Positions 13,572-27,429 of a stretch of DNA of 64,000 bases are shown here, one piece after another; the first letter of the stretch is position 1; every line of letters begins with the position of its first letter. Source of the DNA: Calliopsis andreniformis. Lineage: Eukaryota; Arthropoda; Insecta; Hymenoptera; Andrenidae. A model generated the notes under the pieces. That model made no database searches. It was given only the letters and a program-made list of their open reading frames with translations, and was not told where the DNA came from. Location: positions 930,001 to 994,000 of the forward strand of contig NW_027480504.1 of the NCBI RefSeq assembly GCF_051401765.1, given 5' to 3'. The position numbers and the translations under genes were made by a program.

Positions 13572-16061
13572 AATCCTCAATCCTCAATCCACATTCTTCA
13601 ATACTCAAGACCCATTCCTCAATCTTCATTCCTCAGTCCTGAATCCTCAAATCTCAATCCTTAATCCTCAATCCTCAGACCTCAAACAACAATACTCAAC
13701 CCTCAGCCCTCGTCCTCAATCCACAACCCTCAATCGTCGATCCTCAATCTTCAATCATCAATATTCAACCTTCAATCCTGAATCCTCAATCCCCAATCCT
13801 CAATCCTCAATCCTCAATGTTCAATGCGCAATACCCAATCCTCAATCTTCAATCCACAATCCTCAATCCTCAATCCTCGATCCTCAGTCTTCAATCCTCA
13901 ATACTCAATATTCAATCCTCCATCCTCAATCCTCAATACTCAATCCTCAATCCTCAATCGTCAGGCTTCAATCCTCAATACTCAATCTTCAATCCTCAAT
14001 CCTCAATACTCATTCCTCAATCCTCGGTCCTCAATCCTCAATCGTCAAACTCCATTCCTGAATACTCAATCTTGACTCCTCAATCCTCAATCGCCAAACT
14101 CCAATCCCGAATACTCAATGTTGACTCCTCAATCCTCAATCCCCAATCCTCAATCCTCAATCCTCAATCCTCATTCTTCAATCCTCAATCCTCAATTCTC
14201 AATCTTCAATCCTCAATACTGAACGTTCAATCCTCAATCCTCAATCCTCAGTCCTCAATCCTCAATCCTCAGTCTTCAATCCTCAGTCCCCAATCCTCAA
14301 TCTTCAACCCTCAATCCTCAATCCTCAATACTCGATCCTCAGTCCTCAATCCTGAATCCTCAATCCTCAGTGTTCAATCCTCAGTACCAAATCCTCAATC
14401 TTCAATACTCAATCCTCAGTCATCAAACCTCAATTCTGAATCCTCAATCCTTAGTCCTCAATCTTCAGCCCTCAGTCCTCAACAATCAGTAGTCAATCCT
14501 CAATCCTCAGTAGGATATCCTCAATTCACAGTTTTCAACACTCAATACTCGATCTGCAATCTTCAAACCACTAACCACAAACATCAATTCTCATCATTCA
14601 ACCCTCAACACTCAGTCCTCAATGTTCAATCCTCAATCCTTAATTCTCAATCTTCAATCCTCAATACTGAATCTTCAATCCTCAATCCTCAATCTTCAAT
14701 CCTCAATACTCATTCCTCAATCCTCAATCGTCAATCCTCAATCTTCAATCCTCAATACTCAATCGTCAATCCTCAATCCTCAACCCTCAACCCTCAATCC
14801 CCAATGCTCACTCCTTAATACCCAATCCTCAGTCTTCAATCCTCAATCCTCAATCCTCAATCCTCAATCCTCAATTCTCAGTCCTCAATCCTCAATCTTC
14901 AATCCTCAATACTCAATCTTCAATCCTCAATCCTCAATTCTCAATCCTCAATCTTCAATCCTCAATACTGAATCTTCAATCCTGAATCTTCAATCCTCAA
15001 TGTTCAATCCGCAATACCCAATCCTCAATCTTGAATACTCAATCCTCAATCCTCAATCCTCAATCCTCAATCTTCAATCCTCAATACTCAATCTTCAAAC
15101 CTCAATCCTCAGTCCTCAAACCTCAATTCTGAATCCTCAATCCTGCATCCTCAATCCTCAATCCTCAGTAATCAATCCTCAATTCTCAATACTCAATCGT
15201 CAGTCCTCCGTCCTCAATCCTCATCCCTCAATCCTCGTTCCTCAAGCCTCAATCCTCAACCCTCAGCCCTCAACCTCAATTCTCAATTCTCAATACTCAA
15301 TCCTCAATCATCAATCTTCAATCCTCAATAATCAATCTCCAATCCTAGATCCTCAATCCCCAATCCTCAATCCTCAATCCTCAATCCTCAATCCTCAATC
15401 CTCAATCCTCAATTTTCAATCCTCAATCTTCAATCCTCAATACTCAATATTCAATCCTCCATCCTCAATCCTCAATCGTCAGTCTTCAATCCTCAATACT
15501 CAATATTCAATCCTCAATCCTCAATCCTCAATCCTCAATCCTCAGTCTTCAATCCTCAATCTTCATTCGTCAATCCTCAATCCTCAATCGTCAGTCTTCA
15601 ATCCTCAATACTCAATCTTCAATCCTCAATCCTCAATCCTCAATCCTCATTCCTCAATCCTCAATCCGCAATCTTCAATCCTCAATACTCAATCTGCAAT
15701 CTTCAATCCTCAATCCTCAATCCTCAATCTTCAATCCTCAATAATCAATCTCCAATCCTAGGTCCTCAATCCCCAATCCTCAGTCCTTAATCCTCTATCA
15801 TCAATCCTCAATCCTCAACTCTCAATCCTCAATGCTCAATACTCAATCTTCAATCCTCAATCCTCAATCCTCAATCCTCAATCCTCAATCCTCAATCCTC
15901 AATCCTCAACCCTCAATCCCCAATGCTCAATCCTCAATACCCAATCCTCAGTCTTCAATCCTCAATCCTCAATCCTCAAACCTCAATCCTCAATCCTCAG
16001 TCCTCAATCCTCAATCTTCAATCCTCAATACTCAATCTTCAATCCTCAATCCTCAATCCTC
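13572..16061 (+). repeat. 2,490-base tandem duplication, copy 1
   Basis: Matches 16062-18551 with offset 2,490: 13591/16081, 14466/16956, 15337/17827 and 15750/18240. It spans the junction of the 5.76 kb duplication near 15036, so it happened after it. A single difference was noticed in the island-bearing part (near 14300 versus 16800). Confidence 0.85.
14466..14618 (+). repeat. A island, copy 6 (subtype A1)
   Basis: A1 island with the AGGATATCCT palindrome at 14512-14521, then TCAATTC, ACAGTTT, GCAATCT, ACAAACA, TCAACAC and TCAATGT. It closely matches copy 2 at 1308 and has duplicates 2,490 and 8,246 bases downstream. Confidence 0.85.
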
Positions 16062-18551
16062 AATCCTCAATCCTCAATCCACATTCTTCAATACTCAAGA
16101 CCCATTCCTCAATCTTCATTCCTCAGTCCTGAATCCTCAAATCTCAATCCTTAATCCTCAATCCTCAGACCTCAAACAACAATACTCAACCCTCAGCCCT
16201 CGTCCTCAATCCACAACCCTCAATCGTCGATCCTCAATCTTCAATCATCAATATTCAACCTTCAATCCTGAATCCTCAATCCCCAATCCTCAATCCTCAA
16301 TCCTCAATGTTCAATGCGCAATACCCAATCCTCAATCTTCAATCCACAATCCTCAATCCTCAATCCTCGATCCTCAGTCTTCAATCCTCAATACTCAATA
16401 TTCAATCCTCCATCCTCAATCCTCAATACTCAATCCTCAATCCTCAATCGTCAGGCTTCAATCCTCAATACTCAATCTTCAATCCTCAATCCTCAATACT
16501 CATTCCTCAATCCTCGGTCCTCAATCCTCAATCGTCAAACTCCATTCCTGAATACTCAATCTTGACTCCTCAATCCTCAATCGCCAAACTCCAATCCCGA
16601 ATACTCAATGTTGACTCCTCAATCCTCAATCCCCAATCCTCAATCCTCAATCCTCAATCCTCATTCTTCAATCCTCAATCCTCAATTCTCAATCTTCAAT
16701 CCTCAATACTGAACGTTCAATCCTCAATCCTCAATCCTCAGTCCTCAATCCTCAATCCTCAGTCTTCAATCCTCAGTCCCCAATCCTCAATCTTCAACCC
16801 TCTATCCTCAATCCTCAATACTCGATCCTCAGTCCTCAATCCTGAATCCTCAATCCTCAGTGTTCAATCCTCAGTACCAAATCCTCAATCTTCAATACTC
16901 AATCCTCAGTCATCAAACCTCAATTCTGAATCCTCAATCCTTAGTCCTCAATCTTCAGCCCTCAGTCCTCAACAATCAGTAGTCAATCCTCAATCCTCAG
17001 TAGGATATCCTCAATTCACAGTTTTCAACACTCAATACTCGATCTGCAATCTTCAAACCACTAACCACAAACATCAATTCTCATCATTCAACCCTCAACA
17101 CTCAGTCCTCAATGTTCAATCCTCAATCCTTAATTCTCAATCTTCAATCCTCAATACTGAATCTTCAATCCTCAATCCTCAATCTTCAATCCTCAATACT
17201 CATTCCTCAATCCTCAATCGTCAATCCTCAATCTTCAATCCTCAATACTCAATCGTCAATCCTCAATCCTCAACCCTCAACCCTCAATCCCCAATGCTCA
17301 CTCCTTAATACCCAATCCTCAGTCTTCAATCCTCAATCCTCAATCCTCAATCCTCAATCCTCAATTCTCAGTCCTCAATCCTCAATCTTCAATCCTCAAT
17401 ACTCAATCTTCAATCCTCAATCCTCAATTCTCAATCCTCAATCTTCAATCCTCAATACTGAATCTTCAATCCTGAATCTTCAATCCTCAATGTTCAATCC
17501 GCAATACCCAATCCTCAATCTTGAATACTCAATCCTCAATCCTCAATCCTCAATCCTCAATCTTCAATCCTCAATACTCAATCTTCAAACCTCAATCCTC
17601 AGTCCTCAAACCTCAATTCTGAATCCTCAATCCTGCATCCTCAATCCTCAATCCTCAGTAATCAATCCTCAATTCTCAATACTCAATCGTCAGTCCTCCG
17701 TCCTCAATCCTCATCCCTCAATCCTCGTTCCTCAAGCCTCAATCCTCAACCCTCAGCCCTCAACCTCAATTCTCAATTCTCAATACTCAATCCTCAATCA
17801 TCAATCTTCAATCCTCAATAATCAATCTCCAATCCTAGATCCTCAATCCCCAATCCTCAATCCTCAATCCTCAATCCTCAATCCTCAATCCTCAATCCTC
17901 AATTTTCAATCCTCAATCTTCAATCCTCAATACTCAATATTCAATCCTCCATCCTCAATCCTCAATCGTCAGTCTTCAATCCTCAATACTCAATATTCAA
18001 TCCTCAATCCTCAATCCTCAATCCTCAATCCTCAGTCTTCAATCCTCAATCTTCATTCGTCAATCCTCAATCCTCAATCGTCAGTCTTCAATCCTCAATA
18101 CTCAATCTTCAATCCTCAATCCTCAATCCTCAATCCTCATTCCTCAATCCTCAATCCGCAATCTTCAATCCTCAATACTCAATCTGCAATCTTCAATCCT
18201 CAATCCTCAATCCTCAATCTTCAATCCTCAATAATCAATCTCCAATCCTAGGTCCTCAATCCCCAATCCTCAGTCCTTAATCCTCTATCATCAATCCTCA
18301 ATCCTCAACTCTCAATCCTCAATGCTCAATACTCAATCTTCAATCCTCAATCCTCAATCCTCAATCCTCAATCCTCAATCCTCAATCCTCAATCCTCAAC
18401 CCTCAATCCCCAATGCTCAATCCTCAATACCCAATCCTCAGTCTTCAATCCTCAATCCTCAATCCTCAAACCTCAATCCTCAATCCTCAGTCCTCAATCC
18501 TCAATCTTCAATCCTCAATACTCAATCTTCAATCCTCAATCCTCAATCCTC
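16062..18551 (+). repeat. 2,490-base tandem duplication, copy 2
   Basis: Second copy of the 2,490-base unit. From about 17526 it also belongs to copy 2 of the 5.76 kb unit. After 18551 the sequence continues into the original right flank of the 5.76 kb unit, as found after 10300 in copy 1. Confidence 0.85.
16956..17108 (+). repeat. A island, copy 7 (subtype A1)
   Basis: Tandem duplicate of the island at 14466, offset 2,490, with the AGGATATCCT palindrome at 17002-17011. No differences from copy 6 were noticed. Confidence 0.85.
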
Positions 18552-21500
18552 AATCCTCAATCCTCAATCCTCAATCCTCAATTCTCAACCCTCAATCCCC
18601 AGTCCTCAGTCCTCAAACCTCAATCCTCAAACCTCAGCACTCATCCTCAATCCTCAATACTCAATCCTCAATCCTCAATCCTCAATCTTCAATCCTCAAT
18701 ACTCAATCTTCAAACCTCAATCCTCAGTCCTCAAACCTCAATTCTGAATCCTCAATCCTGCATCCTCAATCCTCAATCCTCAGTAATCAATCCTCAATCT
18801 TCAATACTCAATCGTCAGTCCTCAGTCTTCAATCCTCATCCCTCAATCCTCGTTCCTCAATCCTCAATCCTCAACCCTCAGCCCTCAACCTCAATTCTCA
18901 ATTCTCAATACTCAATCCTCAATCCTCAATATTCATTCCTCAATAATCAATCTCCAATCCTAGATCCTCAATCCCCAATCCTCAATCCTTAATCCTCAAT
19001 TTTCAATCCTCAATCCCCAGTCCTCAATCTCCAATCCTCAATGCTCAATCCTCAATCTTCAATCCTCAGTCCTCAGTCCTCAATGCTCAATCCTCAAACC
19101 TCAATCCTCAACCGTCAGTCCTCGTCCTCAATCCTCAACCCTCAATCATCAATCCACAATCTTCAATCCTCAATACTCAATATTCAGCCCTCAATCCTCA
19201 ATCCTCAGTCCTCAATTTTCAATCCTCAATCCTCAATCCTCAATCCTCAATCCTCAATCCTCATCCTTCAATCCTCAATACCCAATCCACAATCTTCATT
19301 TCTCAATCCTCAATCATCAATTCTCAATCCTCAATCCTCAATCTTCAATCCTCAATGCTCAATCCTCTATCCTCAATCCTCAATCCTCAGTCCTCAATCC
19401 TCAATCCTCAACCCTCAACCGTCAGTACTCGTCCTCAATCGTCAACACTCAATCCTCAATCCTCAATCTTCAATCCTAATTCTTCAATCCTCAATCCTCA
19501 ATCCTCAATTCTCAATACACAATCTTCAATCCCCAATACTCAATCTTCAATCCTCAATCCACAATCCTCAATCCTCAAACCTCAATCCTCAATCCTCAGT
19601 CCTCAATTTTCAATCCTCAATCTTCAATCCTCAATACTCAATATTCAATCCTCCATCCTCAATCCTCAATCGTCAGTCTTCAATCCTCAATCCTCAATAT
19701 TCAATCCTCAATCCTCAATCCTCAATCCTCAATCCTCAATCTTCAATCCTCAATCCTCGTTCTTCAATCCTCAATCCTCAATCCTCAATCCTCAATCCTC
19801 AATTTTCAATCCACAATGCTCAATCTTCAATCCTCAATCCTCAATCCTCAATCCTCAATCCTCAATCCTCAATCTTCAATCCTCAATACTCAATCTTCAA
19901 TCCTCAATCCCCAATCCTCAATCCTCAATCATTAATCCTCAATCATCAATCCTCAATCTTCAATACTCAATCTTCTATCCTCAATCCCCAAACCTCAATC
20001 CTCAATCCACATACTTCAATACTCAAGACCCATTCCTCAATCTTCATTCCTCAGTCCTGAATCCTCAAATCTCAATCCTTAATCCTCAATCCTCAGACCT
20101 CAAACAACAATACTCAACCCTCAGCCCTCGTCCTCAATCCACAACCCTCAATCGTCGATCCTCAATCTTCAATCATCAATATTCAACCTTCAATCCTGAA
20201 TCCTCAATCCCCAATCCTCAATCCTCAATCCTCAATGTTCAATGCGCAATACCCAATCCTCAATCTTCAATCCATAATCCTCAATCCTCAATCCTCGATC
20301 CTCAGTCCTCAGTCCTCAAACCTCAATCCTCAAACCTCAGCACTCATCCTCAATCCTCAATCCTCAATCCTCAATCCTCAATCCTCAATCTTCAATCATC
20401 AATACTCAATCTTCAAACCTCAATCCTCAGTCCTCAAACCTCAATTCTGAATCCTCAATCCTGCATCCTCAATCCTCAACCCTCAGTAATCAATCCTCAA
20501 TTCTCAATACTCAATCGTCAGTCCTCAGTCCTCAATCCTCATCCCTCAATCCTCGTTCCTCAATCCTCAATCCTCAACCCTCAGCACTCAACCTCAATTC
20601 TCAATTCTCAATACTCAATCCTCAATCATCAATCTTCAATCCTCAATAATCAATCTCCAATCCTAGATCCTCAATCCCCAATCCTCAATCCTTAATCCTC
20701 AATTTTCAATCCTCAATCCCCAGTCCTCAATCTCCAATCCTCAATGCTCAATCCTCAATCTTCAATCCTCAGTCCTCAATCCTCAATCCTCAATCCTCAA
20801 CCCTCAATCCTCAACCGTCAGTCCTCGTCCTCAATCCTCAACCCTCAATCATCAATCCACAATCTTCAATCCTCAATACTCAATATTCAGTCCTCAATCC
20901 TCAATCCTCAATCCTCAATCTTCAATCCTCAATCCTCAATCCTCAATCCTCAATCCTCAATGCACATCCTTCAATCCTCAATACCCAATCCACAATCTTC
21001 ATTCCTCAATCCTCAATCATCAATTCTCAATCCTCAATCCTCAATCTTCAATCCTCAATGCTCAATCCTCAATCCTCAATCCTCAATCCTCAGTCCTCAA
21101 TCCTCAATCCTCAACCCTCAACCGTCAGTACTCGTCCTCAATCGTCAACACTCAATCCTCAATCCTCAGTTTTCAATCCTAATTCTTCAATCCTCAATAC
21201 CCAATCCTCAATCTTCAATCCTCAATCCTCAGTCCTCAATTCTCAATCCTCAATCCTCAGTCCCCAGTCCTCAAACTTCAAACCTCAATCCTCAACCCTC
21301 AGCCCTCATCCTCAATCCTCAATCCTCAATCCTCAATTCTCAATCCACAATCTTCAATCCCCAATACTCAATCTTCTATCCTCAATCCACAATCCTCAAT
21401 CCTCAATCCTCAATCCTCAATCCTCGGTCCCCAATTTTCAATCCTCAATCTTCAATCCTCAATACTCAATATTCAATCCTCCATCCTCAATCCTCAATCG

Positions 21501-23281
21501 TCAGTCTTCAATCCTCAATACTCAATATTCAATCCTCAATCCTCAATCCTCAATCCTCAATCCTCAATCTTCAATCCTCAATCCTCATTCTTCAATCCTC
21601 AATCCTCAATCCTCAATCCTCAATCCTCAATTTTCAATCCACAATACTCAATCTTCAATCCTCAATCCTCAATCCTCAATCCTCAATCCTCAATCCTCAA
21701 TCTTCAATCCTCAATACTCAATCTTCAATCCTCAATCCCCAATTCTCAATCCTCAATCATTAATCTTCAATCATCAATCCTCAATCTTCAATACTCAATC
21801 TTCTATCCTCAATCCCCAATCCTCAATCCTCAATCCACATTCTTCAATACTCAAGACCCAATCCTCAATCTTCATTCCTCAGTCCTGAATCCTCAAATCT
21901 CAATCCTTAATCCTCAATCCTCAGACCTCAAACAACAATACTCAACCCTCAGCCCTCGTCCTCAATCCACAACCCTCAATCGTCGATCCTCAATCTTCAA
22001 TCATCAATATTCAACCTTCAATCCTGAATCCTCAATCCCCAATCCTCAATCCTCAATCCTCAATGTTCAATGCGCAATACCCAATCCTCAATCTTCAATC
22101 CACAATCCTCAATCCTCAATCCTCGATCCTCAGTCTTCAATCCTCAATACTCAATATTCAATCCTCCATCCTCAATCCTCAATACTCAATCCTCAATCCT
22201 CAATCGTCAGGCTTCAATCCTCAATACTCAATCTTCAATCCTCAATCCTCAATACTCATTCCTCAATCCTCGGTCCTCAATCCTCAATCGTCAAACTCCA
22301 TTCCTGAATACTCAATCTTGACTCCTCAATCCTCAATCGCCAAACTCCAATCCCGAATACTCAATGTTGACTCCTCAATCCTCAATCCCCAATCCTCAAT
22401 CCTCAATCCTCAATCCTCATTCTTCAATCCTCAATCCTCAATTCTCAATCTTCAATCCTCAATACTGAACGTTCAATCCTCAATCCTCAATCCTCAGTCC
22501 TCAATCCTCAATCCTCAGTCTTCAATCCTCAGTCCCCAATCCTCAATCTTCAACCCTCAATCCTCAATCCTCAATACTCGATCCTCAGTCCTCAATCCTG
22601 AATCCTCAATCCTCAGTGTTCAATAATCAGTACCAAATCCTCAATCTTCAATACTCAATCCTCAGTCATCAAACCTCAATTCTGAATCCTCAATCCTTAG
22701 TCCTCAATCTTCAGCCCTCAGTCCTCAACAATCAGTAGTCAATCCTCAATCCTCAGTAGGATATCCTCAATTCACAGTTTTCAACACTCAATACTCGATC
22801 TGCAATCTTCAAACCACTAACCACAAACATCAATTCTCATCATTCAACCCTCAACACTCAGTCCTCAATGTTCAATCCTCAATCCTTAATTCTCAATCTT
22901 CAATCCTCAATACTGAATCTTCAATCCTCAATCCTCAATCTTCAATCCTCAATACTCATTCCTCAATCCTCAATCGTCAATCCTCAATCTTCAATCCTCA
23001 ATACTCAATCGTCAATCCTCAATCCTCAACCCTCAACCCTCAATCCCCAATGCTCACTCCTTAATACCCAATCCTCAGTCTTCTATCCTCAATCCTCAAT
23101 CCTCAATCCTCAATCCTCAATCCTCAGTCCTCAATCCTCAATCTTCAATCCTCAATACTCAATCTTCAATCCTCAATCCTCAATTCGCAATCCTCAATCT
23201 TCAATCCTCAATACTGAATCTTCAATCCTGAATCTTCAATCCTCAATGTTCAATCCGCAATACCCAATCCTCAATCTTGAA
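17526..23281 (+). repeat. 5.76 kb duplication, copy 2
   Basis: Corresponds to 9280-15035 and contains landmarks 17827, 18240, 18952 and 20655 at +8,246 from 9581, 9994, 10706 and 12409. Past about 23340 the sequence no longer follows copy 1 and enters an older island-bearing block. Confidence 0.8.
22712..22864 (+). repeat. A island, copy 8 (subtype A1)
   Basis: Duplicate of the island at 14466 through the 8,246-base offset, with the AGGATATCCT palindrome at 22758-22767. No differences were noticed within the island. A nearby change (AATAATCAG at 22622) distinguishes this copy. Confidence 0.85.
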
Positions 23282-23933
23282 TACTCAATCCTCAATCCTC
23301 AATCCTCAATCCTCAATCTTCAATCCTCAATACTCAATCTTCAATCCTCAATCCTCAATCCTCAATCCTCAATCCACATTCTTCAATCCTCAACACCCAA
23401 TCCTCAATCTTCAATCCTCAATCCTCAGTCCTCAATTCTCAATCCTCAATCCTCAATCCTCAGACCTCAAATATCAATACTCAACCCTCAGTCCTCGTCC
23501 TCAATCCACAACCCTCAATCCTCGATCCTCAAACTTCAATCATCAATATTCAATCTTCCATCCTCAATCCTGAATCATCAATACTCAATCCTCAATCCTC
23601 AATTCTCAGTCCTCAATCCTCAATCTTCAATCCTCAATACTTAATCTTCAATCCTCAATACTCAATGCTCAATCCTCAATCCTCAATCTTCAATCCTCAA
23701 TACTCAATATTCAGTCCTCAATCCTCAGTCCTCAGTCTTCAATCCTCAATGCTCAATCCTCAAACCTCAATCCTCAGTCCTCAATCCTCAATCCTCAATC
23801 CTCAAACCTCAATCCTCAACCGTAAGTCCTCGTCCTCAACCTCAACACTCAATCCTCAATCCTCAATCTTCAATCATCAATACTCAGTCTTCAATCCTCA
23901 GTCCCCAATCCTCAATCCTCAATCCTCAATCCT

Positions 23934-24163
23934 CAATATTCAACGCACAACCCTCAACCATCAAACGTCAATACTCAACCATCAATCCTCAATTCTCAAT
24001 ACTCAATAGAATATCCTGTATTCTCATGGTTCAATACTCAATCCACAATATTCAATAATCAAATCTCAATCCTCAAACATCAATTCTCAACACTCAATCC
24101 TCAACACTCAGTCCTCTCTCTTCAATCCTTCATCCTCAATCCTCAATCCTCAAGCGTCAATCC
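23934..24163 (+). repeat. B island, copy 3
   Basis: Full-length B island with ACGC and ACAACCC at its start, AATATCC at 24010-24016, then TGTATTC (a variant of TGAATTC), TCATGGT, ACAATAT, TCAAATC, TCAACAC, TCTCTCT and TCAAGCG. The A partner's core is exactly 280 bases downstream. Confidence 0.85.
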
Positions 24164-24241
24164 TCAATCCTCAATCCTCAACCCTCAATCCTCAGTCCTC
24201 AAACCTCCACCCCGAATCCTCAATCCTGAATCCTCAATCTT

Positions 24242-24393
24242 CAGCCATAAGTCCTCAACAATCAATTGTCAATCCTCAATCACCAATAGAATATCCTCAA
24301 TTCACAGTTTTCAATACTCAATCAACATTCTTCAATCTTCAAATCTCAATCCGCTAACATCAACTCTCATCACGCATCCCTCAACACACAGTC
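24242..24393 (+). repeat. A island, copy 9 (subtype A2, paired with B)
   Basis: A2 island with CATAAG, the ACAATCAATTGT inverted repeat, core AATATCC at 24290-24296, ACAGTTT, and CAACATTCT in place of CCCCATTCT. A GCATCCC variant is shared only with copy 10. Confidence 0.85.
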
Positions 24394-25239
24394 CTCAATC
24401 TTCAATCCTCAATCCTCAATTCTCAATCTTCAATCCTCAACACTGAACCTTCAATCCTCAATCCTCAATCCTCAGTCCTCAATCCTCGATCCTCTATCTT
24501 CAATCCTCAGTCCCCGATCCTCAATCTTCAACACTCAATCCTCAATCCTCAATCCTCGATCCTCAATACCCAATCCACAGTCTTCAATCCTCAATCCTCA
24601 ATCCTCAATTCTCAATCCTCAATCCTCCATCCTCATACCTCAAACAGCAATTCTCAACCCTCAGTCCTCGTCCTCAATCCACAACCATCAATACTCAATC
24701 CTCAATCTTCAATCATCAATATTCAATCTTCAGTCCTCAATCCTCAATCCACAATCCTCAATCCTCAATCCTCAATCCTCCATGTTCAATCCGCAATACC
24801 CAATCCTCAATCTTCAATCCTCAATCCTCAATGTTCAATCCGCAATACCCAATCCTCAATCTTCAATACTCAATCCTCAATCCTCAATCCTCAATCCTCA
24901 ATCTTCAATCCTCAATACTCTATCTTCAATCCTCAATCCTCAATCCTCAATCCTCAATCCTCAATCCACATTCTTGAGTCCTCAACACCCAATCGTCAAT
25001 CTTCAATCCTCAATCCTCAGTCCTCAATTCTCAATCCTCAATCTTCAATCCTCAATACTCAATATTCAATCCTCCATCCTCAATCCTCAATCGTCAGTCT
25101 TCAATCCTCAATACTCAATATTCAATCCTCAATCCTCAATCCTCAATCCTCAATCCTCAATCTTCAATCCTCAATCCTCATTCTTCAATCCTCAATCCTC
25201 AATCCTCAATCCTCAATTTTCAATCCACAATGCTCAATC

Positions 25240-27429
25240 TTCAATCCTCAATCCTCAATCCTCAATCCTCAATACTCAATCCTCAATCTTCAATCCTCAA
25301 TACTCAAACTTCAATCCTCAATCCCCAATCCTCAATCCTCAATCATTAATCCTCAATCATCAATCCTCAATCTTCAATACTCAATCTTCTATCCTCAATC
25401 CCCAATCCTCAATCCTCAATCCACATTCTTCAATACTCAAGACCCATTCCTCAATCTTCATTCCTCAGTCCTGAATCCTCAAATCTCAATCCTTAATCCT
25501 CAATCCTCAGACCTCAAACAACAATACTCAACCCTCAGCCCTCGTCCTCAATCCACAACCCTCAATCGTCGATCCTCAATCTTCAATCATCAATATTCAA
25601 CCTTCAATCCTGAATCCTCAATCCCCAATCCTCAATCCTCAATCCTCAATGTTCAATGCGCAATACCCAATCCTCAATCTTCAATCCACAATCCTCAATC
25701 CTCAATCCTCGATCCTCAGTCCTCAGTCCTCAAACCTCAATCCTCAAACCTCAGCACTCATCCTCAATCCTCAATCCTCAATCCTCAATCCTCAATCCTC
25801 AATCTTCAATCCTCAATACTCAATCTTCAAACCTCAATCCTCAATCATCAACCCTCAGCCCTCAACCTCAATTCTCAATTCTCAATACTCAATCCTCAAT
25901 CATCAATCTTCAATCCTCAATAATCAATCTCCAATCCTAGATCCTCAACCCCCAATCCTCAATTCTTAATCCTCAATTTTCAATCCTCAATCCCCAGTCC
26001 TCAGTCTCCAATCCTCCATGCTCAATCCTCAATCTTCAATCCTCAGTCCTCAATCCTCAATCCTCAATCCTCAAACCTCAATCCTCAACCGTCAGTCCTC
26101 GTCCTCAATCCTCAACCCTCAATCATCAATCCACAATCTTCAATCCTCAATACTCAATATTCAGTCCTCAATCCTCAATCCTCAATCCTCAATCTTCAAT
26201 CCTCAATCGTCAATCCTCAATCCTCAATCCTCAATCCACATCCTTCAATCCTCAATACCCAATCCACAATCTTCATTCCTCAATCCTCAATCATCAATTC
26301 TCAATACTCAATCCTCAATCTTCAATCCTCAATGCTCAATCCTCAATCCTCAATCCTCAATCATCAGTCCTCAATCCTCAATCCTCAACCCTCAACCGTC
26401 AGTACTCGTCCTCAATCGTCACCACTCAATCCTCAATCCTCAATCTTCAATCCTAATTCTTCAATCCTCAATACCCAATCCTCAATCTTCAATCCTCAAT
26501 CCTCAGTCCTCAATTCTCAATCCTCAATCCTCAGTCCCCAGTCCTCAAACTTCAAACCTCAATCCTCAACCCTCAGCCCTCATCCTCAATCCTCAATCCT
26601 CAATCCTCAATTCTCAATCCACTATCTTCAATCCCCAATACTCAATCTTCTATCCTCAATCCACAATCCTCAATCCTCAATCCTCAATCCTCAATCCTCA
26701 GTCCCCAATTTTCAATCCTCAGTCTTCAATCCTCAATACTCAATATTCAATCCTCCATCCTCAATCCTCAATCATCAGTCTTCAATCCTCAATACTCAAT
26801 ATTCAATCCTCAATCCTCAATCCTCAATCCTCAATCCTCAATCTTCAATCCTCAATCCTCATTCTTCAATCCTCAATCCTCAATCCTCAATCCTCAATCC
26901 TCAATTTTCAATCCACAATACTCAATCTTCAATCCTCAATCCTCAATCCTCAATCCTCAATCCTCAATCCTCAATCTTCAGTCCTCAATACTCAATCTTC
27001 AATCCTCAATCCCCAATCCTCAATCCTCAATCATTAATCCTCAATCATCAATCCTCAATCTTCAATACTCAATCTTCTATCCTCAATCCCCAATCCTCAA
27101 TCCTCAATCCACATTCTTCAATACTCAAGACCCATTCCTCAATCTTCATTCCTCAGTCCTGAATCCTCAAATCTCAATCCTTAATCCTCAATCCTCAGAC
27201 CTCAAACAACAATACTCAACCCTCAGCCCTCGTCCTCAATCCAGAACCCTCAATCGTCGATCCTCAAACTTCAATCATCAATATTCAACCTTCAATCCTG
27301 AATCCTCAATCCCCAATCCTCAATCCTCAATCCTCAATTCTCAATCCTCAATCCTCCATCCTCAGACCTCAAACAGCAATTCTCAACCCTCAGTCCTCGT
27401 CCTCAATCCACAACCATCAATACTCAATC
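25240..27429 (+). repeat. 2,190-base tandem duplication, copy 1
   Basis: Matches 27430-29619 with a constant offset of 2,190 (landmarks 25929/28119). Only a few substitutions were noticed: near 25975/28165, 26016/28206 and 26815/29005. Sequences differ immediately left of 25240 and 27430. 2,190 is not a multiple of 7. Confidence 0.85.

Larger units (their letters stand above)
9280..15035 (+). repeat. 5.76 kb duplication, copy 1
   Basis: Corresponds to about 17526-23281. The present offset is 8,246 bases, which equals 5,756 plus the 2,490 of the later tandem duplication; the original offset of 5,756 survives between 9581 and 15337. About ten substitutions were noticed across the 5.8 kb, for example near 10550, 10970, 11757, 11897, 12925 and 13612. 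Inference: a tandem duplication of about 5,756 bases, recent enough for copies to be nearly identical. Confidence 0.8.
23400..24780 (+). repeat. Island-bearing block F, copy 1
   Basis: Carries a B-A island pair and matches about 29933-31320 at an offset of 6,532-6,540 bases. More differences are seen than in the recent tandem pairs, so this duplication is older. Between the copies lies the 2,190-base tandem pair. Its B-A pair is also shared with the pair at 3287-3746. Confidence 0.75.
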
